Below, in pieces: positions 11,894 to 20,589 of a stretch of 64,000 nucleotides of DNA (position 1 is the first letter of the stretch; every line of letters begins with the position of its first letter). The stretch comes from Pseudomonas sp. DTU12.3 (GTDB lineage Bacteria; Pseudomonadota; Gammaproteobacteria; Pseudomonadales; Pseudomonadaceae). The notes under the pieces were generated by a model that was not told the origin of the DNA, searched no databases, and worked only from the letters and a program-made list of their open reading frames with translations. The stretch is from positions 1,057,501 through 1,121,500 of the forward strand of contig NZ_CP027218.1 in the NCBI RefSeq assembly GCF_004124275.1. The letters are read 5' to 3'. A program made the translations under genes and the position numbers.

Positions 11894-13158
11894 AACTGTT
11901 CAGATCGAATACCCGCCCAACGCTGGGCTCGGTTCTTGGCCGTGGGCATTTGACGGTTGCTCTGGTGGCGGTGTCGATGGCCAGTATCTCGCTGACCTTG
12001 CTCGGCGTTCTGGCGCTGCGGGTGTACGCCGATCACAACCTGCACCTGATTGCCCGTTCGATCAGCTACACCGTCGAAGCGGCGGTGGTGTTCAACGACA
12101 AGACCGCCGCCACCGAAGCCCTGGCGCTGATCGCCTCCACCGAAGAAGTCGCGGATGCGCAGGTGTTCGATGCCCAAGGTCAGCTGCTCGCACGCTGGCA
12201 ACGCCCGGAAAATGGCTTGTTTTCCGACCTGGAGATGCAGATCACCCGCGCCGTTCTGGAGAAACCGATCAGCCTGCCGATCGTGCATCAGGATCGTCAG
12301 ATCGGTCACATCCTGCTCACCGGTCATGGCGGCAGCCTGATGCGGTTTCTGCTCAGCGGTCTGGCCGGGATCATCCTCTGCACGGCGATCAGCGCCTGCG
12401 TGGCAATCTACCTGGCGCGCCGGCAATTACGCGAGATCATCGGCCCGCTACGCAGCCTCGCCACGGTGGCTCACGCCGCACGCAGCGAGCGCGCGCTGGA
12501 TCGCCGGGTGCCGCCGGCGCAGATCGCCGAACTCGACAATCTCGGGAACGACTTCAATGCCTTGCTTGACGAACTGGAGTCGTGGCAAAGCCACCTGCAA
12601 AGCGAAAACGAAACCCTCGCGCACCAGGCCAGCCATGACAGCCTCACCGGTTTACCCAATCGGGCCTTTTTCGAGGGCCGCTTGATTCGTGCCTTGCGCA
12701 ACGGCGGCAAACTCAATGAGCGCGTTGCCGTGCTGTTTCTCGACAGCGATCGTTTCAAGGGGATCAACGACAACTTCGGCCATGCTGCCGGCGACGCGGT
12801 GTTGGTGGCCATCGCCAATCGTGTTCGCGCGCAGTTGCGCGAAGAAGATCTGGTGGCACGCCTGGGCGGCGATGAGTTCGCCGTATTGCTTACGCCCCTG
12901 CACAAGGTCGAGGACGCCGAGCGCATTGCCGACAAGATCCTCGCCAGCATGGACATGCCCATCGCGCTGCCGGGCGACACCAGTGTCGTGACCTCGCTCA
13001 GTATCGGCATCGCGGTTTTTCCCGATCATGGTGCCACCCCCGGTGCGCTGCTCAATGCCGCCGATGCGGCGATGTACCAAGCCAAGCGTTTGTCGCGCGG
13101 CGCTCAATTCACGGCTGGGGCGGAGCACCCGGTCGATCCCGTTCAAACCAGGAGCTAA
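11890..13158 (+). CDS. yfiN: Membrane diguanylate cyclase YfiN (TpbB)
   Basis: YfiN makes cyclic di-GMP from two GTP and promotes biofilm formation. The 422-residue protein has a transmembrane helix at about 20-45, a periplasmic sensor region of about 105 residues, a second helix at about 152-178, a HAMP-like linker rich in charged heptads, and a GGDEF domain. The active-site motif RLGGDEFAV is intact near residues 323-331. No RxxD inhibitory site was seen just before it. The ATG overlaps the yfiR stop and yfiB follows within five bases, forming the YfiRNB operon. Confidence 0.94.
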   Translation: MKLFRSNTRPTLGSVLGRGHLTVALVAVSMASISLTLLGVLALRVYADHNLHLIARSISYTVEAAVVFNDKTAATEALALIASTEEVADAQVFDAQGQLLARWQRPENGLFSDLEMQITRAVLEKPISLPIVHQDRQIGHILLTGHGGSLMRFLLSGLAGIILCTAISACVAIYLARRQLREIIGPLRSLATVAHAARSERALDRRVPPAQIAELDNLGNDFNALLDELESWQSHLQSENETLAHQASHDSLTGLPNRAFFEGRLIRALRNGGKLNERVAVLFLDSDRFKGINDNFGHAAGDAVLVAIANRVRAQLREEDLVARLGGDEFAVLLTPLHKVEDAERIADKILASMDMPIALPGDTSVVTSLSIGIAVFPDHGATPGALLNAADAAMYQAKRLSRGAQFTAGAEHPVDPVQTRS

Positions 13159-13162
13159 TCCC

Positions 13163-13657
13163 GTGTTCACACTGCCTATCCGACTGTTTTCCGCGCTGCT
13201 GTTGATGGCTGCATTGACCCTGACCGGTTGCCAGACTGCGCCGCAAAAAGGCCTGACCCCGGCGCAAGTCGCGGTGCTCAAACAACAAGGTTTCGAACTG
13301 ACCGACGAGGGCTGGGAATTTGGCCTGTCGGGCAAGGTGCTGTTTGGCAGCGATGTCGAAAGCCTGAACAAGGAAAGTACCGAGATCGTCGAACGTATCG
13401 GCAAAGCGTTGCTCGGTGTCGGCATCGAGCGCGTGCGGGTCGATGGCCACACCGACGCCTCGGGCAAGGAAACCTACAACCAGCAACTGTCCCTGCGCCG
13501 GGCCAAGAGCGTTGCCAACGTACTCGGCACGGTGGGCATGAAGCAGGAAAACATCCAGTTGCAGGGCCTCGGCAGCAAAGAGCCGGTCGCCTCCAACAGC
13601 ACGGCAGCAGGCCGCACCGAGAACCGCCGGGTGGCGATCGTGGTCAGCAACGACTAA
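13163..13657 (+). CDS. yfiB: Outer-membrane OmpA-like lipoprotein YfiB
   Basis: YfiB is an outer-membrane, peptidoglycan-binding lipoprotein that relieves YfiN inhibition by sequestering YfiR. The 164-residue product starts at a GTG preceded by AGGAG, with a hydrophobic signal and the lipobox LTLTGC, giving a lipidated cysteine near residue 23. The OmpA-type C-terminal domain shows GHTDASG and the helix LSLRRAKSV typical of peptidoglycan binding. It is the last gene of the operon, and its stop overlaps the convergent LysR gene. Confidence 0.93.
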   Translation: MFTLPIRLFSALLLMAALTLTGCQTAPQKGLTPAQVAVLKQQGFELTDEGWEFGLSGKVLFGSDVESLNKESTEIVERIGKALLGVGIERVRVDGHTDASGKETYNQQLSLRRAKSVANVLGTVGMKQENIQLQGLGSKEPVASNSTAAGRTENRRVAIVVSND

Positions 13658-14601
13658 TCGGCAAACTGCATCTCGCCAGTTGTTCCCATCAGCAGCGCCT
13701 GATTGCGTTCGGTCACCTCGCGGATGTAATCCCACAACAGGGTAATCCGCTTGAGCTTGCGCAGATCCTCCCGGCAGTACATCCAGAACTGTCGGGTGAT
13801 GTCGATCTCCTCCGGCAACACTGGCAGCAGGCGCGGATCCTGCGCGGCGAGGAAGCACGGCAGAATCGCCAGCGAGCGCCCTTGCTGCGCCGCGACGAAT
13901 TGCGCGATCACGCTGGTGCTGCGCAAATTCGCGCTGGCGCCGGGCAGCACGTTGGCCAGATAAAGCAGCTCCGAGCTGAACGCCAGATCATCCACATAAC
14001 TGATGAATTGATGCTTGCCCAAGTCTGCCGGGCGGCGGATCGGTGGGTGTTTGTCGAGATAGTCCTGGGTCGCGTAGAGCTGCAACCGATAGTCGCAGAG
14101 CTTGCAGCAGACGTACGGCCCATGCTCCGGCCGCTCCAGCGCAATGACGATGTCGGCTTCGCGCTTGGACAGGCTGATGAAATGCGGCAGCGGCAGGATG
14201 TCCACCGAGATGGCCGGGTAGGCGTCGACGAAATGGCTCAACTGCGGCGTGATGAAAAAACTGCCGAAACCTTCAGTGCAGCCCATGCGCACATGCCCGG
14301 ACAGCGCCACGCCGGAACCGGAGACCTGCTCGCAGGCTATGTGCAGGGTGCTTTCGATTGACTCGGCGTAACCGAGCAAGCGCTGACCTTCGGTGGTCAG
14401 GACAAAGCCGCTGGTGCGCGATTTTTCGAACAGCAAAGTACCGAGCGCCGCTTCCAGCGAACTGATCCGTCGCGACACCGTGGTGTAGTCGACGGCCAGG
14501 CGTTTGGCGGCAGTGCTGGCCTTGCGGGTACGGGCGACTTCGAGGAAAAACTTGAGGTCGTCCCAGTTCAGCGAGCCTAAAGAGGTGATGTTTTTTTGCA
14601 T
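13654..14601 (-). CDS. LysR-family regulator, likely controls mmsAB
   Basis: This is a 315-residue LysR-type regulator with an N-terminal winged helix-turn-helix (LNWDDLKFFLEVAR then the recognition region TVSRRISSLEAALGTLLFEK) and a LysR substrate-binding domain. The ATG at 14601 starts the conserved domain; an upstream in-frame start would add 23 atypical residues. It is divergent from mmsA with about 150 bases between them, the classic layout for a LysR activator of the neighbouring operon. Its effector is inferred to be a valine-pathway intermediate. P. aeruginosa uses an AraC-type MmsR at this position instead. Confidence 0.85.
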   Translation of the reverse strand: MQKNITSLGSLNWDDLKFFLEVARTRKASTAAKRLAVDYTTVSRRISSLEAALGTLLFEKSRTSGFVLTTEGQRLLGYAESIESTLHIACEQVSGSGVALSGHVRMGCTEGFGSFFITPQLSHFVDAYPAISVDILPLPHFISLSKREADIVIALERPEHGPYVCCKLCDYRLQLYATQDYLDKHPPIRRPADLGKHQFISYVDDLAFSSELLYLANVLPGASANLRSTSVIAQFVAAQQGRSLAILPCFLAAQDPRLLPVLPEEIDITRQFWMYCREDLRKLKRITLLWDYIREVTERNQALLMGTTGEMQFAD

Positions 14602-14750
14602 GATGGACGGGCTTATATGTGCGTTCTTATTAGAAGTTTGCACATCTATACTCCAAAAACAGTCCGACAACCAATTCGTGACACACGCCTCATCTCAAGG
14701 CGAACCCTTCGCCTTGGCTCCTACGATAAAAACAAGTTTCGGAGACCAGC

Positions 14751-16277
14751 ATGAACGCATCGCTTACGCCCAACGAAACCACGCTGCAGACGGTCAAGCT
14801 GCTGATCGACGGCGAATGGGTCGAATCGCAGACCACCGAATGGCACGACATCGTCAACCCGGCGACTCAGCAAGTGCTGGCGAGAGTACCGTTTGCCACC
14901 GCCGCTGAAGTCGATGCCGCCGTCAGCGCCGCCCAGCGTGCGTTCCAGACCTGGAAACTGACCCCGATCGGCGCGCGCATGCGCATCATGCTCAAGCTGC
15001 AAGCGCTGATCCGCGAACACTCCAAACGCATCGCCGTCGTCCTGAGCGCCGAGCAGGGCAAAACCATTGCCGACGCCGAGGGCGATATTTTCCGTGGCCT
15101 GGAAGTGGTCGAACACGCTTGCTCGATCGGCACTCTGCAAATGGGCGAGTTCGCCGAGAACGTCGCCGGCGGTGTTGATACTTACACGCTGCGCCAGCCA
15201 ATCGGTGTGTGCGCCGGCATCACCCCGTTCAACTTCCCTGCGATGATTCCGCTGTGGATGTTCCCGATGGCCATCGCTTGCGGCAACACCTTCGTCTTGA
15301 AACCTTCGGAACAGGATCCGCTGTCGACCATGTTGCTGGTGGAACTGGCAGTCGAGGCGGGCGTTCCGGCCGGCGTGTTGAACGTGGTTCACGGCGGCAA
15401 AGACGTGGTCGATGGCCTGTGCACGCACAAGGACATCAAAGCAGTGTCGTTCGTCGGTTCGACCGCTGTTGGGACTCACGTTTACGATTTGGCCGGCAAG
15501 CACGGCAAACGCGTGCAATCGATGATGGGCGCGAAGAACCATGCCGTTGTCTTGGCCGACGCCAATCGTGAGCAAACGCTGAATGCGTTGGTCGGCGCCG
15601 GTTTCGGTGCGGCCGGGCAACGTTGCATGGCCACCTCGGTGGTGGTGCTGGTGGGCGCGGCGAAACAATGGTTGCCGGACCTGAAAGCGCTGGCACAGAA
15701 ACTCACCGTCAATGCCGGCAGCGAGCCGGGCACCGATGTTGGCCCGGTGATTTCGAAGAAAGCCAAGGCGCGAATTCTCGATCTGATCGAAAGCGGCATC
15801 AAGGAAGGCGCCAAGCTGGAACTGGATGGCCGCGATATCAAGGTGCCGGGCTACGAGCAAGGCAACTTTGTCGGCCCGACCCTGTTCTCGGGCGTGACCA
15901 CCGACATGCAGATCTACACCCAGGAAATCTTCGGCCCAGTGCTGGTGGTGCTGGAAGTCGACACCCTTGATCAGGCGATTGCGCTGGTCAACGCCAACCC
16001 GTTCGGCAACGGCACCGGCCTGTTCACCCAGAGCGGTGCGGCGGCGCGTAAATTCCAGACTGAGATCGACGTCGGCCAGGTCGGTATCAACATCCCGATT
16101 CCAGTGCCGGTGCCGTTCTTCAGCTTCACCGGTTCGCGCGGCTCGAAACTTGGCGACCTCGGCCCGTACGGCAAGCAAGTGGTGCAGTTCTATACGCAGA
16201 CCAAAACGGTCACGGCGCGCTGGTTCGATGACGACAGCGTCAACGACGGCGTCAACACCACCATCAACCTGCGCTGA
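14751..16277 (+). CDS. mmsA: CoA-acylating methylmalonate-semialdehyde dehydrogenase
   Basis: MmsA oxidises methylmalonate semialdehyde (and malonate semialdehyde) to propionyl-CoA (acetyl-CoA) with NAD and CoA, in valine and inositol catabolism. The 508-residue protein is an aldehyde dehydrogenase with the catalytic cysteine in [11 protein letters not shown] at residue 292. At the usual general-base position it has Asn (MGAKNHAVV) rather than Glu, which marks the CoA-acylating subfamily. The start is preceded by GGAGA. mmsB follows nine bases after the stop, so the two form an operon. Confidence 0.96.
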   Translation: MNASLTPNETTLQTVKLLIDGEWVESQTTEWHDIVNPATQQVLARVPFATAAEVDAAVSAAQRAFQTWKLTPIGARMRIMLKLQALIREHSKRIAVVLSAEQGKTIADAEGDIFRGLEVVEHACSIGTLQMGEFAENVAGGVDTYTLRQPIGVCAGITPFNFPAMIPLWMFPMAIACGNTFVLKPSEQDPLSTMLLVELAVEAGVPAGVLNVVHGGKDVVDGLCTHKDIKAVSFVGSTAVGTHVYDLAGKHGKRVQSMMGAKNHAVVLADANREQTLNALVGAGFGAAGQRCMATSVVVLVGAAKQWLPDLKALAQKLTVNAGSEPGTDVGPVISKKAKARILDLIESGIKEGAKLELDGRDIKVPGYEQGNFVGPTLFSGVTTDMQIYTQEIFGPVLVVLEVDTLDQAIALVNANPFGNGTGLFTQSGAAARKFQTEIDVGQVGINIPIPVPVPFFSFTGSRGSKLGDLGPYGKQVVQFYTQTKTVTARWFDDDSVNDGVNTTINLR

Positions 16278-16286
16278 GGAACGGCC

Positions 16287-17174
16287 ATGAAAATCGCATT
16301 TATCGGGCTGGGCAACATGGGCGCGCCGATGGCGCGCAACCTGATCAAGGCTGGCCATTCGCTGAACCTGGTCGACCTGAACAAAACCGTGCTGGCGGAA
16401 CTGGAGCAACTCGGTGGCAGCATTCGCGCTTCAGCGCGTGAAGCAGCCGAGGATGCTGAGCTGGTGATCACCATGTTGCCGGCGGCGGTGCATGTGCGCA
16501 GTGTCTGGCTCGGTGAGGACGGTGTGCTCGCCGGCATCGGCAAAGGCGTGCCGGCGGTGGATTGCAGCACGATTGATCCGCAGACCGCTCGCGATGTGGC
16601 AGCCGCAGCGGCGAAACAAGGCGTGGCCATGGCCGACGCGCCGGTGTCCGGTGGCACCGGTGGTGCGACCGCCGGGACGTTGACCTTCATGGTCGGCGCC
16701 ACCCCGGAACTGTTCGCCACCCTGCAACCGGTGTTGGCGCAGATGGGCCGCAACATTGTCCATTGCGGTGAAGTCGGCACCGGGCAGATCGCCAAGATCT
16801 GCAACAACCTGCTGCTGGCGATCTCGATGGTCGGTGTCAGTGAAGCGATGGCGCTGGGCGATGCGCTGGGCATCGATACGTCGGTTCTGGCCGGCATCAT
16901 CAACAGCTCGACCGGGCGCTGCTGGAGTTCGGAAATGTACAACCCGTGGCCGGGCATTGTTGAAACGGCGCCGGCATCGCGCGGCTATACCGGTGGTTTC
17001 GGTGCCGAGCTGATGCTCAAGGATCTCGGACTGGCGACGGAAGCGGCACGTCAGGCGCACCAACCGGTGTTGCTCGGCGCGGTGGCGCAGCAGTTGTATC
17101 AGGCGATGAGCCAGCGCGGTGACGGCGGGAAAGACTTCTCGGCGATCATCAACAGCTACCGCAAACCGCAATAG
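16287..17174 (+). CDS. mmsB: 3-hydroxyisobutyrate dehydrogenase
   Basis: MmsB oxidises 3-hydroxyisobutyrate to methylmalonate semialdehyde with NAD, the step before MmsA in valine breakdown. The 295-residue protein begins with the Rossmann motif FIGLGNMGAPMA, has the substrate-binding loop DAPVSGGTGGA near residue 118, and the catalytic lysine in QIAKICNN at residue 170. TGAGGAA precedes the ATG. It is co-transcribed with mmsA and followed by a REP pair and a terminator. Confidence 0.96.
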   Translation: MKIAFIGLGNMGAPMARNLIKAGHSLNLVDLNKTVLAELEQLGGSIRASAREAAEDAELVITMLPAAVHVRSVWLGEDGVLAGIGKGVPAVDCSTIDPQTARDVAAAAAKQGVAMADAPVSGGTGGATAGTLTFMVGATPELFATLQPVLAQMGRNIVHCGEVGTGQIAKICNNLLLAISMVGVSEAMALGDALGIDTSVLAGIINSSTGRCWSSEMYNPWPGIVETAPASRGYTGGFGAELMLKDLGLATEAARQAHQPVLLGAVAQQLYQAMSQRGDGGKDFSAIINSYRKPQ

Positions 17175-17193
17175 AGAGACAACGCTGGACAAA

Positions 17194-17285
17194 CTGTGGG
17201 AGCTAGCCTGCTAGCGATGGCTGAGTGTCAGGCAACTTATTTTTGTCAGATCCACCGCAATCGCTAGCAGGCTAGCTCCCACAGG
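17194..17285. repeat. REP-type inverted pair
   Basis: Two near-complementary arms of about 26 bases (CTGTGGGAGCTAGCCTGCTA... and its mirror ending GCTAGCTCCCACAG) lie about 40 bases apart. This is a Pseudomonas REP doublet, located just after mmsB. Confidence 0.85.
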
Positions 17286-17309
17286 GAATTGTGTGAACGT
17301 GGGACATTT

Positions 17310-17347
17310 GCCGGGAAATCATGTCGGGTGATTTCCCGGCTTTTTTG
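17310..17347 (+). terminator. Terminator of mmsAB
   Basis: A perfect 12-bp stem (GCCGGGAAATCA with TGATTTCCCGGC, 7-base loop) is followed by TTTTTTG. It lies about 135 bases after mmsB, beyond a REP doublet. Confidence 0.92.
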
Positions 17348-17356
17348 TGCGGCCCG

Positions 17357-17432
17357 AAAAGATCGCAGCCTGCGGCAGCTCCTACAGGAACACATTCCCG
17401 TGTGGGAGCTGCCGCAGGCTGCGATCTTTTGC
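17357..17432. repeat. REP-type inverted pair, second sequence class
   Basis: The arm AAAAGATCGCAGCCTGCGGC... (17357-17388) is mirrored at 17401-17432. It is a different REP sequence class from the preceding doublet. It lies immediately after the convergent cupin gene and may act as its transcript end. Confidence 0.85.
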
Positions 17433-17436
17433 TTTA

Positions 17437-17781
17437 TCAGGCGAACACGAAATACTTGCGCACGGTCTCGACCACTTCCCACGTGCCTTTCATCCCTGGC
17501 TCAATCACAAAGATGTCGCCAGCACGCAAGTGAATCGGCGCCATGCCGTCCGGGGTGATCACGCAGTAGCCTTCCTGGAAATGGCAGTACTCCCACTTCA
17601 CATATTCGACGCGCCACTTGCCCGGTGTGCAGATCCACGTGCCCATGATCTTGCTGCCGTCTTCGCTGGTATAGGCGTTGAGGTTGACGGTGTGCGGGTC
17701 GCCTTCGAGTTTTTCCCACTTACAGGCGTCGAGTACTGGCAGGGGGTGGGTGTCACGCAGAACGGTGATGGGGGCGGACAT
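17437..17781 (-). CDS. Cupin-domain protein
   Basis: This 114-residue single-domain cupin resembles the EutQ-like/Cupin_3 (DUF861) group. Visible features are the small beta-barrel pattern with GTWICTPGKW, EYCHFQEGYCVITPDG and the late motif AGDIFVIEPGMKGTWEV. The cupin metal ligands are only partly conserved (the HFQEG stretch), so enzymatic activity is uncertain. An in-frame ATG five codons upstream is possible. It faces mmsB across REP elements, and its promoter lies in the AT-rich region beyond 17.8 kb. The substrate is unknown. Confidence 0.75.
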   Translation of the reverse strand: MSAPITVLRDTHPLPVLDACKWEKLEGDPHTVNLNAYTSEDGSKIMGTWICTPGKWRVEYVKWEYCHFQEGYCVITPDGMAPIHLRAGDIFVIEPGMKGTWEVVETVRKYFVFA

Positions 17782-18348
17782 GAAGGCTCCAGGCAAATGA
17801 CGGATTGAACCGCCAACTTAGCGTCAGCTGGAGCGGCCCGGATGTCTGAGGTCGACCTCCTGATGCCTATGAGCGCTGAGCAGCAATGCTCGCGTAACAG
17901 TCAGTGTTGCACCATTGCCGTGCACATATGACGGAATTAATACTGCCATGCACAATAAAAGTTCAATAAATTTTTAGACTAAAACGAGATAACCATTCGG
18001 ACACCTATTGCAAAAGAAAATCGTCTGTACTATAACATTCGTACTAAAGGACATTCCCACCCTGATGGAGTTACACCTGAGTCACGGACCGACTTGAATT
18101 CGTTTTTTCTCACACAGACAACTGACTTGGCCATTGGCGCAAGCGTGAACTTTCACCCGTCGTTAAGTATTGACGATAACTGAATGGAACAGTCAGTTAA
18201 TAAGTTGCGCGGACGCAATGTCTTGCGTGCTTTGAGAGAAGTTTTAAATAAATAGTTAATGATTGAGTTCGCATCGATTGACTGCGTGCGCGGGATATCT
18301 TTGTGCGTCAAATCACCTGTGCTTGGCATCATGGAATGAGGCTGGATT
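17782..18348. other. AT-rich intergenic region, long leader of the sugar cluster
   Basis: About 570 bases hold no convincing gene. The base composition is clearly more AT-rich than its surroundings. The region contains a candidate promoter for the downstream cluster (see 18008-18045), which would leave an untranslated leader of roughly 300 bases. A ten-codon open frame begins at the ATG near 18064, with no clear function. No riboswitch class was recognised. Confidence 0.55.
18008..18045 (+). promoter_or_regulatory. Candidate sigma-70 promoter with overlapping dyad
   Basis: TTGCAA (18008-18013), a 17-base spacer and TATAAC (18031-18036) form a good sigma-70 promoter. Overlapping it, TGTAC at 18026-18030 and GTACT at 18041-18045 have the same outer spacing as the 20-bp dyads found in the flavin-monooxygenase promoters further on. 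The interior is not conserved, so the operator call is weak. Confidence 0.4.
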
Positions 18349-19320
18349 GTGGACGACGTAAACGTAATTGAAGTTTCGACGACAGTGGACAGTGGCAGCG
18401 TACTTGGCCGCCATGTCTGGGTGCGCGCTGGCACCCGTCTGCAAAATGTTCAGATCGGTGATGACTGTTTTATCGGTTTTCGCTGCGACGTGCAGTTTGC
18501 CGCAATCGGCACCTCCAGCATGTTGGCCACCGGTGTGCAATGCATGGGCACCGCGCAAGCCCCGATCCGTATTGCCGAGAATGTCTGGCTGGGCGCCAAG
18601 GTTGCCGTCAACGCTGGTGTCAGCATTGGCGCTGGCGCAGTGATCGCCGCCGGTGCGCTGGTCACCGCAGACGTGCCGGCGGACGCCATCATGGTGGGGC
18701 GCCCGGCGCGCTTCATCGGCTTCCGCTCGGTGGTCGAGGATGGTCGTCCGAGCCCGGAACAAGTGCTGGCAAAAGTCCGTGAAAGAGCCCGCTCGGGCTT
18801 GCCATCGATGCTCGATCGCTCAACGCAGTCGGTGGCCAGGCTCAAATCGTTGAACCCGGACGCCGCCACCTGGGACATCAGTGACGAAGCGTTGATCGAC
18901 GCTGAATTGCGCGGCGGTACATCGGCGGAAATCGCCCGCGACTGCATTCTGATCGGGCGCAGCAGCCGTCAGGGCGGGATGTCGCAGCTCGGCGGCATTG
19001 AGCTCGGCACGGGCGTCAGGCTCGGTGAAGGTGTGGTCATCGAAGCCGCCGGCGGCGTGTCGATCGGCGCGTTCAGCGAGGTGGCGGCGGGCGCCACGAT
19101 TGTTGCTTCAACCCACGATCATTCATTCCGCTCGTTGCCTTGGGAAGAGGCTCCCGTGCGGATAGGCAGTCGTTGCGTCATCGGTGAGGGCGCGCTCTTG
19201 GTTGGTCCACTGAGTGTTGGTGATGGTGCGGTTATAAAACCCCACTCAGTGGTTATAAGGGATGTATTGGAAAACACTGTGGTTCATGGCGTTGTTCAAC
19301 TAATGGAGATTCAAGAATGA
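18349..19320 (+). CDS. Two-domain hexapeptide-repeat acyltransferase
   Basis: The 323-residue product has two separate left-handed beta-helix stretches of hexapeptide repeats, at about residues 5-125 and 215-318, joined by a helical linker. The first contains QAPIRIAENVWLGAKVAVNAG and ends with the acetyltransferase-like tail ADAIMVGRPARFIGF. The second contains GASVSIGAFS-type turns and the loop ASTHDHSFRSLPW. Such domains usually move acetyl or acyl groups from CoA to sugars. The start is a GTG with only a weak ribosome site. It overlaps the glycosyltransferase gene by four bases, so they act in one pathway, perhaps acylating the transferred sugar. Confidence 0.8.
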   Translation: MDDVNVIEVSTTVDSGSVLGRHVWVRAGTRLQNVQIGDDCFIGFRCDVQFAAIGTSSMLATGVQCMGTAQAPIRIAENVWLGAKVAVNAGVSIGAGAVIAAGALVTADVPADAIMVGRPARFIGFRSVVEDGRPSPEQVLAKVRERARSGLPSMLDRSTQSVARLKSLNPDAATWDISDEALIDAELRGGTSAEIARDCILIGRSSRQGGMSQLGGIELGTGVRLGEGVVIEAAGGVSIGAFSEVAAGATIVASTHDHSFRSLPWEEAPVRIGSRCVIGEGALLVGPLSVGDGAVIKPHSVVIRDVLENTVVHGVVQLMEIQE

Positions 19321-20567
19321 TTTTATTTGCCCCTAATCCGACAGGTTCCGGTCATAACATGCGTGCGCTTTCCATCGCTCAGGCGATAAAAAAGCAAAGC
19401 CCGACTATGCCCCTGACCGTGGCGCTGGCTTCTTTGCAGCCGACATTCACGCCGCTGTTCGAACAGTCCGGCATCGAAGTGGTAGATATTGCCGGCCGTC
19501 TGGTGGATTACTCGAAAAAGAGCAACTTGTCGAAGGAACTCGACTGGAATAACTATATTGGCGGTTATATCGCCAATACTTTCCTGTCCGGTGAGCGAAT
19601 CCTCTCTTATCTGGCGCTGATCGCCGAATACAAACCGAGCGTGCTGGTCTCGGACTACAACATGGCCGCTTGCCTGGCAGCGATTTTCAGCGGCACGCCG
19701 CTAGTGTTCGTCACCGAACGCTATGACTTTACCCTTTGCCAGCTGGAAGACCATGACCTGGCCGACGGTGGCTTCGAGGTCAATGCTCTGGAGATGGCGC
19801 GTGCGCGTTCCGCACTGCACAGCCAGTTCAGCTGGATGATCAATCAGAGCCAACTGGTGCTGACCGACAAGCCGTATGTGGCAGCTCTCGATCAGGGCAC
19901 ACCGGTCGCCGAAGCGCTGGTCAGCGGCAAGGCGCACTTTGTCGGGCCGATGATTCGCGACATCAATGTGCAGAGCGGCCTGAACGTGCGTGAGCAACTG
20001 AACCTTGGCGATGCGCCGTTCATTGTCGCGTCCATCAGTGGCACGACGATGTTTGCGCAGAACAAGGATGCACTGCTCGCCGCTTACCTCGACAGCTTCA
20101 GGATCCTGCGTGAACGCAATCCGCAGCTGAAGTTGGTGCTGCTGGGGCGTCAGGATATTCAGGCGCAGGACGGTGTGGTTTGCGTGCCGTATTACCCGGA
20201 CTGGATGGGCCTGTTGCGCGAAGCCGAACTGCTGATCTCGGCACCGGGCTGGATCACCGTAACGGAAATCGCCGCACTGCAGATTCCGACCCTGTTCGTG
20301 CTGCCATCGAAGTCGGAGTACCACGAACTTGAAGCGTTGCGCCGCCTCGAACTGCTCGGTTTCCCGACCCACCTGGGGCACGACCGCGACCGTCTCGTCG
20401 AGCTGGTGCAAACCGAACTGGAGAAAGACACCCGCTCGCCGGCGTACTACGCGCCGCATCGACAAGTAGCGGCCCCGGATGGCGAAGGCGCGGCACGCGC
20501 AGCGACCCGTATCATCGAATTGTGCAACGGCACGGTTGTGCCGCTGACCGAAAGCAAAGCGGCTTAA
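19317..20567 (+). CDS. GT-B glycosyltransferase, MurG/GT28-like
   Basis: The 416-residue product looks like a two-lobed GT-B glycosyltransferase. It begins LFAPNPTGSGHNMRALSIAQ, the glycine-rich acceptor loop of MurG-type enzymes. Its C-terminal lobe has LISAPGWITVTEIAALQIPTL followed by a Glu-rich KSEYHELEAL segment, where this family binds the nucleotide sugar. No transmembrane helix is evident. It is translationally coupled to the acyltransferase and followed by the toroid protein. The rmlB and rmlA genes downstream suggest a dTDP-sugar donor, but donor and acceptor are inferred. Confidence 0.82.
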   Translation: MILFAPNPTGSGHNMRALSIAQAIKKQSPTMPLTVALASLQPTFTPLFEQSGIEVVDIAGRLVDYSKKSNLSKELDWNNYIGGYIANTFLSGERILSYLALIAEYKPSVLVSDYNMAACLAAIFSGTPLVFVTERYDFTLCQLEDHDLADGGFEVNALEMARARSALHSQFSWMINQSQLVLTDKPYVAALDQGTPVAEALVSGKAHFVGPMIRDINVQSGLNVREQLNLGDAPFIVASISGTTMFAQNKDALLAAYLDSFRILRERNPQLKLVLLGRQDIQAQDGVVCVPYYPDWMGLLREAELLISAPGWITVTEIAALQIPTLFVLPSKSEYHELEALRRLELLGFPTHLGHDRDRLVELVQTELEKDTRSPAYYAPHRQVAAPDGEGAARAATRIIELCNGTVVPLTESKAA

Positions 20568-20589
20568 CCTCAAGGAAGAGGGATTCACC

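Noticed and set aside
14721..16409. A 562-codon minus-strand frame opposite mmsA
   Set aside because: It is a shadow of the well-supported mmsA gene.
17782..18348. A known riboswitch or small RNA in the AT-rich leader
   Set aside because: No conserved core of a known class was recognised, and folding could not be computed here.
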